The position numbers were made by a program, and so were the translations under genes. Positions 36,491 through 45,048 of a stretch of 64,000 nucleotides of DNA are shown here, one piece after another. This DNA comes from CBDCWQ01 sp965223435 (GTDB taxonomy: Bacteria > Myxococcota > Kuafuiibacteriia > Kuafuiibacteriales > Kuafuiibacteriaceae), in contig CBDCWQ010000021.1 in NCBI GenBank assembly GCA_965223435.1, forward strand, positions 620,001 through 684,000, given 5' to 3'. Below the pieces are notes generated by a model that was not told the origin of the DNA, did no database searches, and worked only from the letters and a program-made list of their open reading frames with translations. Within the stretch, counting starts at the first letter, position 1; every line of letters begins with the position of its first letter.

Positions 36491-38821
36491 ATGCCCCACC
36501 GAATCCTCGTTGTTGATGATGAAGAGGCCGTTCGGTCATTGATGAAGGACTACTTGGAGCAGTCCGGGTACGATGTTCTGACTGCCGTCGACGGGCGAGA
36601 TGCGATACGGGTTTTCGAGCGACAACATCCTCACCTGGCATTGATCGACTTTTTGCTCCCCAAAAAGAACGGGTTTGCGGTTGCCGAGGCGATTCGGAAC
36701 GACGTGGTACGGCCAGACACGCCCATCATCATGATGAGTGGTGTTTTCCGTAATCCCAAGACGGCGGTTGAGGCTCGTGAGAAATACGGCGTTGTCGATT
36801 TTTTATCCAAGCCCCTCAATCTGGAGCATGTCGGCAAGTTGATTCAGACCGTGCTCGCTGACCTCCCGTTTGAGGAGGAGACGGCGGTGCCCGTGGAGCC
36901 GTCTCGGTCCCCATCGATTCCGCCCCCGCCCCCGCCGCCGGAACCACCGCGAGCCGAGCCTCCCCCGAAGGCGGTGCCCAAGGACAACGCCAAGCCGAGG
37001 AGTAAGACCCGCGGGTTGTTTTACCATGTCCCGCCGTCGGTGGTGAGCAAGCCGGCGGAGGCCGGCGGCAGAACGGGGCCCACCGCATTGGTGGAGCGTC
37101 GCGCAGCTTCTTTGTCGTCGCACGGGCGTTCTTCGGGCGGGACCCCGCCGCCTTCGTCCCAGGGGTCGGGGCCATCTCGGGCTTCTACGGGGTCGATGCC
37201 ATCGGGATCCGCTCAGCATTCGGGGGCATCGCGCAGCCATCCTGCCTCTGCGATCACCGACGAGGGGATTTATCTCGGGCGTCCCTTTCCCCAACTTTCC
37301 GAAGAAGGCTCGCTCGAAGATCTGCCTGCCGCCCTGGTTCTGGCGACGATTCGATACAACCAAGAGACCGGCATGTTGGACATGTCAGGCGGGGCCACCC
37401 ACCGGCGTATTTACATCAAGGGGGGGCGCCCCATCTTCATGCAGTCCAATGCCGAAGGCGAAAATGTGGGCTCGCTGCTTCTTCGCCGCGGGCGTATTAC
37501 CGAACCCGACTTCCAAAGGTGCCTTCGGTTCATGAAGGACCATAGCCGCACGTTGCAGCAGGCATTGCTGGATTTGAGGCTGGTCAGCGAGGTCGATTTG
37601 GCGACGGCCTACAAGCTGCTTGCGGGACAGCTTTTGCCTTTGGCTCTGGGGATGGCCGCGGGGACCTATCGGTGGCGGCTGACCGATGTGTTTGTGGGGC
37701 GCGTTCCGGAGGGTGAGTTTGAGCCCATGACGGTCCTTCTGGAGGGCATCAAGCGGCATGTGCACCCGCCCCAAATTTTTAAGTTCTTTGGCGGACGTGA
37801 GGATGTGCCGCTTTTGAGGACCACCGAGTTTCCCAAGGTGATGCCTTTCTTTCGGCGAACGTTTTCCGCGATGAACATCGCCAACAAAGTCGATGGCCAC
37901 AACACGTACCGCACGCTCAGCAGTGAGCCCGGCGCCGACGCGGCTCAGGTGCTGCCGCAGCTTTTCGCGTTGGTGGTGAGCGGCATGGCGGTTCTTCCTG
38001 AGCTCGATGAGGGCAACGCGATGCAGGCGGCGGTGAACCTGGCTGCCGCAGAAGCTGTCGGCCCTCAGCCAATTCGGAATCCGGCGCTCGACTCGCAAGT
38101 GCTAGAGCTTGAACGCTCTGGGGGTGTGGAGTTTAACCAAGACGATCAGCGCGCGCGCTCGGCCATTGCGACCTATCACGATGATATCATGTCCCAGAAC
38201 TTCTTTGAGATCTTTGGGGTGGATGCCCGAGCGAACCCTGAGAAGATTCGAACCGCCTATTTCGCCCTCGCAAAAAAGTGGCATTCGGAGGCGTTCGCTT
38301 CCGTGAAGCTAGGCTCTCATGAAGCCAAACTCAACGAGATCTTCGAGCGACTCAACGAGGCCTACGAGACCATTACCGATGCGAATCAGCGCGAAGAATA
38401 CCTCCTGTTCCTCAATCGCAAAGCAAAGGGTCTGCCCACCAATGCACGAGAGATTCTTCGAGGTGAGCAGTTGTTTGACCAAGCGCAGGCCATGATCAAA
38501 CGCGAAGATTGGTCCGGAGCCCAGCAGGTGCTCAGCGAGGCCATCCAGTTGAATTCGGATGACGCCCTCTATTACGCCACCATGGGGTGGGTGACCTTCC
38601 GGCTCGATGAACAGTCTCAGGCCAATGTGACCGAGGCTGTCCAGTTGCTCAAGCGCGCGCTTCAAGAGCAAGGAAATCTGTCCGTCGCCTACCAGTATTT
38701 GGGCCAGATCAGTTTTCGCCGAGGCCAGCATCGAGAAGCCCGCAAGTGGTGGAAACGATGTCTTCAGCACGAGCCCAACAACGAGGAAGCCGCGCGCGGG
38801 ATTCGTCAGCTCAAAGGCTGA
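36491..38821 (+). CDS. Response regulator fused to DUF4388-like, J-like and TPR domains
   Basis: The product is 776 residues. The receiver domain is at 1-125 with acidic pair DDE, phospho-acceptor D53 (LIDFLLPKK) and switch lysine in FLSKPL. A Pro/Ser-rich linker covers about 135-250. Residues about 270-400 (LPAALVLATIRYNQETGMLD, RRIYIKGGRPIFMQSN) match the DUF4388/PATAN-like regulatory region common in myxobacterial regulators. Residues about 570-640 have the J-domain layout (NFFEIFGVDARANPEKIRTA...), but the essential HPD tripeptide is HSE (598-600). C-terminal residues about 660-776 are TPR repeats. It probably gathers a phospho-signal and protein contacts, possibly for motility or polarity. 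No DNA-binding domain is seen. No histidine kinase is adjacent. Confidence 0.9.
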   Translation: MPHRILVVDDEEAVRSLMKDYLEQSGYDVLTAVDGRDAIRVFERQHPHLALIDFLLPKKNGFAVAEAIRNDVVRPDTPIIMMSGVFRNPKTAVEAREKYGVVDFLSKPLNLEHVGKLIQTVLADLPFEEETAVPVEPSRSPSIPPPPPPPEPPRAEPPPKAVPKDNAKPRSKTRGLFYHVPPSVVSKPAEAGGRTGPTALVERRAASLSSHGRSSGGTPPPSSQGSGPSRASTGSMPSGSAQHSGASRSHPASAITDEGIYLGRPFPQLSEEGSLEDLPAALVLATIRYNQETGMLDMSGGATHRRIYIKGGRPIFMQSNAEGENVGSLLLRRGRITEPDFQRCLRFMKDHSRTLQQALLDLRLVSEVDLATAYKLLAGQLLPLALGMAAGTYRWRLTDVFVGRVPEGEFEPMTVLLEGIKRHVHPPQIFKFFGGREDVPLLRTTEFPKVMPFFRRTFSAMNIANKVDGHNTYRTLSSEPGADAAQVLPQLFALVVSGMAVLPELDEGNAMQAAVNLAAAEAVGPQPIRNPALDSQVLELERSGGVEFNQDDQRARSAIATYHDDIMSQNFFEIFGVDARANPEKIRTAYFALAKKWHSEAFASVKLGSHEAKLNEIFERLNEAYETITDANQREEYLLFLNRKAKGLPTNAREILRGEQLFDQAQAMIKREDWSGAQQVLSEAIQLNSDDALYYATMGWVTFRLDEQSQANVTEAVQLLKRALQEQGNLSVAYQYLGQISFRRGQHREARKWWKRCLQHEPNNEEAARGIRQLKG

Positions 38822-38863
38822 GTTCTAGCGTGCCGATGGGTTCCTGGCGATTGTTGGGATGAA

Positions 38864-40117
38864 TCAGTCTTTGATTTTGGGTCCGCCGGCGCCGAAGGGC
38901 CGAAACACCGTACGCCGCCGGTGGGTCTTTTTTTGTTCAACCGGCTGAGCGGGGGAGGCGTCTATCAGGCGTATGGTGGTTGGGGGCTCAAGGCCAGGAT
39001 TCACACGAAAGGGGAGCGATGGCGGTGTTTGCGATGGGTGTGGGGGGGCGCCAAGGCTCGAAAAGGCGCGGGTGATGGGGCTTAGATCGGAGGCGGCGGT
39101 CAGGAGCGCAGCATCGACCTCGGCCACCGGCAGGGAACGTGGCGCAAGCGCGGTGGGTGCGAGGACGAAGGTGTGGACCATCAGGCCCGGACCCGCTTGC
39201 GCGATTCCGCCAAAAACCACGTGTGTGCATCCTGCGGCCTGGCCTGATTCGCGTGCGGCGTGAATCGATTCGCTCTGTAGTCGGTTTTGGGCAAGGTCAC
39301 GCGCGAGGCGGGCGGCGGAGGGGCCCGCGGTGAGGGGTGCAAATGAAAGGGTCAAGTCCGTTTTTGTGCCCGCTTTGACGTCTACGACTTGGCGCGTGGG
39401 AGCGCGTTTGGGCAAACGTCCTTCCACAAAGTGGGGGCCGGGGACCAGGCGGCGAACTTCCAAAGGGGCCGCGCCCAGAGGACGCCCGTCGAGGACGACG
39501 ATCGCGCCCGGAGGTTGGCTTTGGATCACGAGGGTGCCTGGGGGTTGGGAAAAAAGGGCGCTCTTTTCGCCGTCGAGCCAGCGCCGGTAAAGGGGCGAAA
39601 ATTGTTTTGGGTCGATGTTGGCGGGCCCATTCATGCTCGCGATGCGCCGTAGAATGGCTTTGCTCTCGTCGTCTCTTGCGCGCCACATGAGGGCTCGTGC
39701 GAGGTGGTGGTGGGCGCTGAGGTACGGGTCGAAACCCACCATGCGCTTAGGGTGTTTTACCATGTCCGCGATGCCGTGCTGGTAGTGCAAGATTGCGGCG
39801 TCGAAATCTCTTAGGGTCTCTTTTTGTGCCGCCTCTACCAAGGACTGGTGGTGAGCGGGGGGCTCTTCGGGGGTTTTCGGGGTGTCTCGCCTGACCACCT
39901 GGCCGGCCTTACTCAGCTGCTGGTGAACGATGGAGGTCAGGCTTTCGGCTTTTTCCATGGACAGGGCGCCGAAGATGGGCTGATAGCCGAGCAGCAGCAC
40001 GCAGGCTTCCACTGGCTGTGCTGGTTTTGCGGCGTGCGCTTGTCCGGGGCCCCGCATCGCTGCCCACGCAAAAAAAGTGTGAAAGGCACAAAGAGCGACC
40101 AAACTGGGGCGATTCAT
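38864..40117 (-). CDS. Secreted PEGA-domain protein
   Basis: The product is 417 residues. The signal peptide is cleaved near AHA at residue 29. A helical, TPR-like region follows (about 85-165). The PEGA domain at about 195-260 contains LVIQSQPPGAIVVLDGRPLG and LVPGPHFVEG, the surface-layer-type beta module usually linked to envelope or polysaccharide-binding proteins. The C-terminal 150 residues are poorly structured, ending in a basic Arg/Lys tail. It converges on the response-regulator gene with a 42-bp gap and is followed upstream by the GT-C gene on the same strand, 36 bp away, so the two are probably one operon. Confidence 0.8.
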   Translation of the reverse strand: MNRPSLVALCAFHTFFAWAAMRGPGQAHAAKPAQPVEACVLLLGYQPIFGALSMEKAESLTSIVHQQLSKAGQVVRRDTPKTPEEPPAHHQSLVEAAQKETLRDFDAAILHYQHGIADMVKHPKRMVGFDPYLSAHHHLARALMWRARDDESKAILRRIASMNGPANIDPKQFSPLYRRWLDGEKSALFSQPPGTLVIQSQPPGAIVVLDGRPLGAAPLEVRRLVPGPHFVEGRLPKRAPTRQVVDVKAGTKTDLTLSFAPLTAGPSAARLARDLAQNRLQSESIHAARESGQAAGCTHVVFGGIAQAGPGLMVHTFVLAPTALAPRSLPVAEVDAALLTAASDLSPITRAFSSLGAPPHPSQTPPSLPFRVNPGLEPPTTIRLIDASPAQPVEQKKTHRRRTVFRPFGAGGPKIKD

Positions 40118-40153
40118 GGCGCGAACCCATTCGAGCGTCGCGTGCGGACGGGG

Positions 40154-41635
40154 TCAATCCTTTCCTGCTCCACCGCAGTCGATGGGCTGCATGTCTTTTC
40201 CGCCGTAGCGAGCACGTACGCTGGCGAACACGAATGCGACCCACACCGGAACGTGGACGAGGGCGCGAATGGAACCCATGTCGCTCCAGACCCCCTGGCG
40301 AAGTTCTATCCATCCGGGATGGTGGAGGAGGGGGGCCAATGCCACCAGCAACAGATAGGGCAGAATGGCTGCGGGACTCTGCCTTGGGTCCAAAGTCCAG
40401 GTTCCGGCCTCGAGGGCGCAAAAGGGCAAGATCCACAAAACATACCAAGGATGAAGCGTGGGGCTGAGCAGCAAAAGCGCCAGCAGTAAAAGCCCGGCTC
40501 TGGTGGGAATGCGTTCGAGGGGGCTGTTTGGCTTTAATAGCCACCAGGCGTAGCCGACGAACAAAAAACCGGTCATGGCCCTGGCCAACATCTGCTTGGT
40601 GATCGTGTGGCCCCAGATGTGGTGCCAGTCACCCCGAAGAATGGATTCGGCTGCCCAGACCAAGATCGAAAAGACGCCGTCTCCGGCTTGCCACCGCTGT
40701 CCGTAGGCGAATAGGCCGGTGCTCGCGCGGGTCCCCGCAAAAAGCCACGGAACCGTCAAGAACGAGAGCAGGACCAAGGCATAACCGATGCCGCGGCGTG
40801 TGGTTCTGGTGGCCGCAAGCAGGGCCACAAGACCGTTAAGCTTGGCGAGTGCAGCTGTGCTGAAGCCCACGAAGCCGAGGCTGGGTTTGCGGAGACTGAA
40901 CCCTAGCACGCCGATCGCCAGACCGAGGGCACTCAAACTGTCGGCGTGACCTTCGCGTGCGATTTCTAGGACGGTGAGTGGCGCGAGCCCGAACAGACAG
41001 CACGCCGAAAAAGCCGCGCGTGGGTGTTTTTTTGAAAGGGTGCGCGTGAGCAGAAGCCAGGTGATAAGCTCCGCCAAGAGAAGGAAGGCCTTCAAGATCT
41101 GGAGGTGATGGCCGCCCAGGAGATCCCCGATTCCGGCCGCCAGAACAAACACGAATTGCGCGAAAGGTGGGTACAGTGTGGGGATGTCGGGATGGTTAAT
41201 TCGGAGCCAACTTTCGTCGAACAGGGCCGAGGAAACGCCGTGGTCTGGGGCGAATGCAGGGGCGTGGATGAACGGAAAGGCAGGCCCTTTGGACCAGACC
41301 ACCCTACCTTCGTACACGGTGCGAAATACGTCCTCGGAGAACGCGGGTGGACAGAACCAGGCGCCGAGGCGCGCACACACCCCGATGACAACGACCGCGC
41401 GAAAGAACCTCCGACACGGCGCGTGCTTAGTTCCGCAATACAGGATTGTGCCCCAGCCTATGGTGGCGCCCAGCTGCAGAGCCAAAAACGGGCCGTACCG
41501 CAATCGCGGGTCGTCGAGAAGGAGCGTTCCCGCCATGCTCAACGCCCAAACAACTAGGGCGAACCAGGGTAGGTGGGTGGATTGGAGAAGCCTACCCGGC
41601 ATGAGCGTATGTCCCAGGGGTTGTCGCGCCTTCAT
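40154..41635 (-). CDS. GT-C-type polyprenyl-phosphate-dependent mannosyltransferase-like protein
   Basis: The product is 493 residues with about ten to twelve membrane helices. An acidic FSEDVFRTVYEGR motif follows the first helices, like the DxD/ExD loop of GT-C transferases (DUF2029/PMT type) that use lipid-linked sugars at the outer face of the inner membrane. LYPPFAQFVFVLAAG and the histidine-containing LSPTLHPWYVLW loop fit bacterial mannosyl- or arabinosyltransferase families. ATG 41635 is chosen over the longer frame to 41725 because the extra 30 residues overlap the promoter of the divergent gene. Acceptor and sugar are unknown. Confidence 0.8.
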   Translation of the reverse strand: MKARQPLGHTLMPGRLLQSTHLPWFALVVWALSMAGTLLLDDPRLRYGPFLALQLGATIGWGTILYCGTKHAPCRRFFRAVVVIGVCARLGAWFCPPAFSEDVFRTVYEGRVVWSKGPAFPFIHAPAFAPDHGVSSALFDESWLRINHPDIPTLYPPFAQFVFVLAAGIGDLLGGHHLQILKAFLLLAELITWLLLTRTLSKKHPRAAFSACCLFGLAPLTVLEIAREGHADSLSALGLAIGVLGFSLRKPSLGFVGFSTAALAKLNGLVALLAATRTTRRGIGYALVLLSFLTVPWLFAGTRASTGLFAYGQRWQAGDGVFSILVWAAESILRGDWHHIWGHTITKQMLARAMTGFLFVGYAWWLLKPNSPLERIPTRAGLLLLALLLLSPTLHPWYVLWILPFCALEAGTWTLDPRQSPAAILPYLLLVALAPLLHHPGWIELRQGVWSDMGSIRALVHVPVWVAFVFASVRARYGGKDMQPIDCGGAGKD

Positions 41636-41703
41636 CGTAGCCCCGGGTGTCCTCTTGGTTTGACAGCTTTTCCGGATCCTGCGATCTATCGGAAAGTCCC
41701 GTG

Positions 41704-42396
41704 ATGAATCGGCAATTGGCCACAACGATGATCGCCTTATGGTATGTGCTTGCTGCGCCGGACCCGGCAGTGGCCGGCGAGGTCAGGGGTACGCTGAAGC
41801 TGCCTGACGCCAGCGCCGCTCGGCGTACTCTAGGCTATACGCGAACTCTCACAACCGCTCCGGCGGAATCAACCAAAAACCGGAGAACGCAGGTTGCTCT
41901 TTTTCTCTCGGTGAAGGAATCACTGCCTATCCGCCAGTCTCAAACTTTGGCCATGCGGCTCTCCGGGCTCCGTTTTTTGCCCGCCGTCGCAGCATGCGCC
42001 GTGGATGGGAAGGTCAAGCTGAGCAACGAGGACAACCTTCCAGTGACGGTCAAAGTTGGGGACAAAGTGGTGGCCCGTCTCGACTCGGGGGAGACCACCG
42101 ACTACGAATGTGTGGCGGGCGGGCCCAAGGAGAATTTTCGCGCTTTGCGCGTGGTGGAATGGCCTCATATTCGGGGGACAGTGTTTGTGGGCGAAGTTGG
42201 CGTGGCGGCCCTCCCCAAACCTGACGGTTCATTTTCTCTGAAGGCGCCAAAGGGATTGTACGAACTAAGAGTCGTGGGCGAACATGGCCTTTTGCTACAA
42301 AAAGACGTCAAAGTTGATTCGGGTGGCGTCGATATTGGTACCCTGGTTGTTGCTGAAGCGCGCGCGAAGGCAACGCCGGATTCACCGGCGGAGTAG
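41704..42396 (+). CDS. Cupredoxin-like/carboxypeptidase-regulatory-like exported protein
   Basis: The product is 230 residues. The signal peptide ends near AVAG (about residue 22). The mature part begins GEVRGTLKLP and continues as beta strands, resembling the plastocyanin-like/methylamine-utilisation-type exported proteins. ACAVDGKVKLSNEDNLPVTV lies in the middle, and DGSFSLKAPKGLYELRVVGE forms a transthyretin-like module at the end. The copper ligands of a true cupredoxin (His, Cys, His, Met in order) are not all evident, so copper binding is doubtful. It lies 12 bp before the MXAN_5187-type gene and is surely in the same operon. Confidence 0.65.
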   Translation: MNRQLATTMIALWYVLAAPDPAVAGEVRGTLKLPDASAARRTLGYTRTLTTAPAESTKNRRTQVALFLSVKESLPIRQSQTLAMRLSGLRFLPAVAACAVDGKVKLSNEDNLPVTVKVGDKVVARLDSGETTDYECVAGGPKENFRALRVVEWPHIRGTVFVGEVGVAALPKPDGSFSLKAPKGLYELRVVGEHGLLLQKDVKVDSGGVDIGTLVVAEARAKATPDSPAE

Positions 42397-42408
42397 GAAT
42401 CCAGCGGG

Positions 42409-44673
42409 ATGCATTTTTGGCTACGACATTCATTGATTCTCCTGGTGACAGTGGTCCTTCCTTTTTCGGCGGCCCTCTATGCCGACATCGATTCGGAGCT
42501 GGAGAGGGCCCAAAGAATGGGTGCAGCTGCGGCCAAGACGGGCGTCCAGAGCCTCCGCGCGCAGTTGACGCTTGAGGCCCATCACACCGTAGGCCTCGCG
42601 ATGTCGCTGAGTCAGCACGTGAGTGACCGAGACTTGGTGCGTCGGCTTGATACCCATTCGACAACCAAAAGAGACGTCATCCATGCACAGCTGCAAGCGG
42701 TCTTGGAGAAATCATTGCCTGATGGTGGTTTTGCGTTTGTGGCGGGGGAAGATGGCGTGGTTGTCGCCGAAGCCGGTCGGTTCGACACCAAGGATCGACC
42801 GGAAAACGTCACCGGGATCCCGCTCTTCCGTGAAACCCAGTTCGGTTATTCTCTGGACGGCGTCTGGAAAGAGGGCACAAAGCTCACGCTCGTAGGCGGT
42901 GCTCCTTTGGTCTATCAAGGCCGCGCCGCGGGCGCCGTGATCGTGGCCAAACCCATCGACGTGAAGATGGTGCGTCATCTCTCGAATTCTCTCGACGCGG
43001 ATCTGACGGTGGTGGCGGGAGGAAAGGTGGTGGGCTCAACGCTTGAGACTGAGTTGGCTCGAGAGATCGCATCGCTTGCGTCTCCGACCCCGACCCAAGG
43101 TGGCCGACTGACGACACCGCTTCAGCATGATTTTCTCCCGCTGCTTCCCGTGTTCATTGACCGCAACGCAGAGGGTTTGGCGTATACCTCGATGTTGAGC
43201 GCGGCTCCGGGGAGCGCAGATTTCAACTGGGTGGTGTCGGTGCCTTCGGCCGAAAGTCTTCGCGGCGTGGCCTCAAGGCAGGAGATCATTTTGGCGGGTA
43301 TGGCGGCGGTGCTGATGTTGGCGTTCTTGGTGGGCCTCATCAATCATCGGATTTACGTGCGGCCTATCGCCCATCTTTCGGAGCACCTTTCGGAGATTCA
43401 GTTGGGTCGAGGGGAAAGGGAGCTCCCCGAAGCAACCGTCAGTGAGCCGTTTCGGCGTCTCGTGCGCCTGGTCAACATGACCGTTCAAAAGATTCCTGCG
43501 CGGCTCTCCACCCTCAATTCGGCCTCGGAGCTTAACGGGTTGGCGGTGGGGTCTCAGCCGATCTCCAGTCGCAGTCTTGCGGCCGGCGGCGCGTCGAGTC
43601 GGATGGGTTCGAGTACGCTTGATGTCCTCAACACTTCTACCTTGGGTTCACTCGACAATTTGAGCTCGGTCGACTTGTCGTCCGGGGGCGCCGCACCGGT
43701 TCCCGCCGCTTCGGGTTCGCAGCCTATCGATGTGGGTGATGCGTCCCATTCGTTTGGCCGCACGTTACCGAGAACGCAGCCGATTTCACCTTCGTCGACT
43801 GGGGACGCTGCTCAGAACTTGCTCGCGGAAGCGCTCAAGTCGATGGGGGCGGAGCCCACGCCGCTTGGGGTTCCCAAAGATGAAACGCCCGGCTCGAAGT
43901 CCGATCCCTCGGCTGCCCTCTTCTCTGGGCAAGCCGATGACGCCATCGCCGATGCCATTCATTCGCTTGAGGCTTCGTCTTCCGGGGCGGCTGCACCAAT
44001 GCCGGCGCAGAAAAAGCGGTCGGCGTCCGAAATCCGCGGGGGCAATCCGATGTCTGCTTCCGAGATTCGTGGAGCGCCCGCGCAAGGCCTACAGGAGGCT
44101 TCTCAGGGGGATGACTCACCGTTTCCACCGTCCCAATCCGAGATGCTGCGCCTCGGCGCCCTGTTGCCGTCGAGTCAGGACATACCGGGGGCTGGCACCC
44201 CGGATGCTTCAGCGCCCAGGGGAGGCGGGAGTTTGAATTTGGGGTTTGCGGCGCCAAGCTCGCCAGAGCCACAAGCCGGACTGCGGCAAAAGACGGTGGT
44301 TGCACCGGTTTCGCCGGACTTGCTGGCGGAGTCCGCGAAGGCGGAAGCTGCGTACCACGATGCCAGTCTCTCGGACTCGACGATCGTCACCAGCGTGCCT
44401 CCCAGTCTTCAGTCGTCTCCCAAGGCCAATGGAGACGCAAGTGGCATCGACGCCGAAGACGAGCTTCACTTCAAAGAGGTGTTTAAGCAGTTTGTGAGCC
44501 TTCGGGAGCAATGCGGAGAAAACACCGGCACCCTTGTTTACGAGCGCTTTGTCGTCAAATTGATGAAGAACCGAGAATCCCTCATGAAAAAGTACAACTG
44601 TCGGACCGTTCGGTTTCAGGTGTACGAAAAAGGCGGCAAGGCTGCTCTCAAAGCGACACCCGTTCGCGCCTGA
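42409..44673 (+). CDS. MXAN_5187-family membrane sensor protein
   Basis: The product is 754 residues. An N-terminal membrane helix (LILLVTVVLPFSAALYA) precedes a periplasmic region (about 25-285) that looks like a Cache-type sensor (GGFAFVAGEDGVVVAEAGRF). A second helix (AGMAAVLMLAFLVGLI, about 297-313) follows, then a HAMP-like segment (RPIAHLSEHLSEIQLG). Residues about 370-680 are long, Ser/Pro/Ala-rich and probably disordered. The last 75 residues (ELHFKEVFKQFVSLREQCGE and YERFVVKLMKNRESLMKKYN) are the C-terminal domain I associate with the M. xanthus MXAN_5187 family. The tail may signal by protein contact, as there is no kinase, cyclase or methyl-accepting domain. Confidence 0.8.
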   Translation: MHFWLRHSLILLVTVVLPFSAALYADIDSELERAQRMGAAAAKTGVQSLRAQLTLEAHHTVGLAMSLSQHVSDRDLVRRLDTHSTTKRDVIHAQLQAVLEKSLPDGGFAFVAGEDGVVVAEAGRFDTKDRPENVTGIPLFRETQFGYSLDGVWKEGTKLTLVGGAPLVYQGRAAGAVIVAKPIDVKMVRHLSNSLDADLTVVAGGKVVGSTLETELAREIASLASPTPTQGGRLTTPLQHDFLPLLPVFIDRNAEGLAYTSMLSAAPGSADFNWVVSVPSAESLRGVASRQEIILAGMAAVLMLAFLVGLINHRIYVRPIAHLSEHLSEIQLGRGERELPEATVSEPFRRLVRLVNMTVQKIPARLSTLNSASELNGLAVGSQPISSRSLAAGGASSRMGSSTLDVLNTSTLGSLDNLSSVDLSSGGAAPVPAASGSQPIDVGDASHSFGRTLPRTQPISPSSTGDAAQNLLAEALKSMGAEPTPLGVPKDETPGSKSDPSAALFSGQADDAIADAIHSLEASSSGAAAPMPAQKKRSASEIRGGNPMSASEIRGAPAQGLQEASQGDDSPFPPSQSEMLRLGALLPSSQDIPGAGTPDASAPRGGGSLNLGFAAPSSPEPQAGLRQKTVVAPVSPDLLAESAKAEAAYHDASLSDSTIVTSVPPSLQSSPKANGDASGIDAEDELHFKEVFKQFVSLREQCGENTGTLVYERFVVKLMKNRESLMKKYNCRTVRFQVYEKGGKAALKATPVRA

Positions 44674-44763
44674 GCAAACCCACGGCGCATAGCGCGCGCA
44701 CTCGCATGCGTACGTTTACACCTACGAGACGCGCATACGAATTTCCGTACGCGAATGACGGCC

Positions 44764-45048
44764 TCATCGCTTTTTTCGTTTCCAGGTTTGGTGGGCCCAG
44801 AAGAAGCCGGCGATGGGAAAGACGATGACCGCGATGCCAAGCTTGGACCGGAAGTCTTCGGATTGAAGGTTCTGCCAGGAGAATCCGAGTTTCCAGAACG
44901 TGGTGGCCAACGCCCAGAGCAAGGCCATAGGCAGCCCCCATCCGATCATGCCACGGAGGAGCACAAAGCGAACGTACCGTGAGGGTCTTTTCCTTGCTTC
45001 GGGCGCGGGGCTTCGCTCGGGTACGTCGGGATGGGGTGGTGAGGTCAT
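44764..45048 (-). CDS. Small two-helix membrane protein
   Basis: The product is 94 residues: a basic, Pro-rich N-terminus, two membrane helices (about 33-50 and 69-85) and a Lys/Arg-rich C-terminus. No family is recognised. Its ATG overlaps the TGA of the upstream beta-barrel gene (ATGA at 45045-45048), so the two are translationally coupled. It may assist that barrel's assembly, which is inference only. The 90 bp between it and the MXAN_5187-type gene hold short CGTACG-rich palindromic bits. Confidence 0.65.
   Translation of the reverse strand: MTSPPHPDVPERSPAPEARKRPSRYVRFVLLRGMIGWGLPMALLWALATTFWKLGFSWQNLQSEDFRSKLGIAVIVFPIAGFFWAHQTWKRKKR

Noticed and set aside
36803..38098. Minus-strand frames opposite the response regulator
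   Set aside because: The plus-strand protein has recognisable domains throughout.
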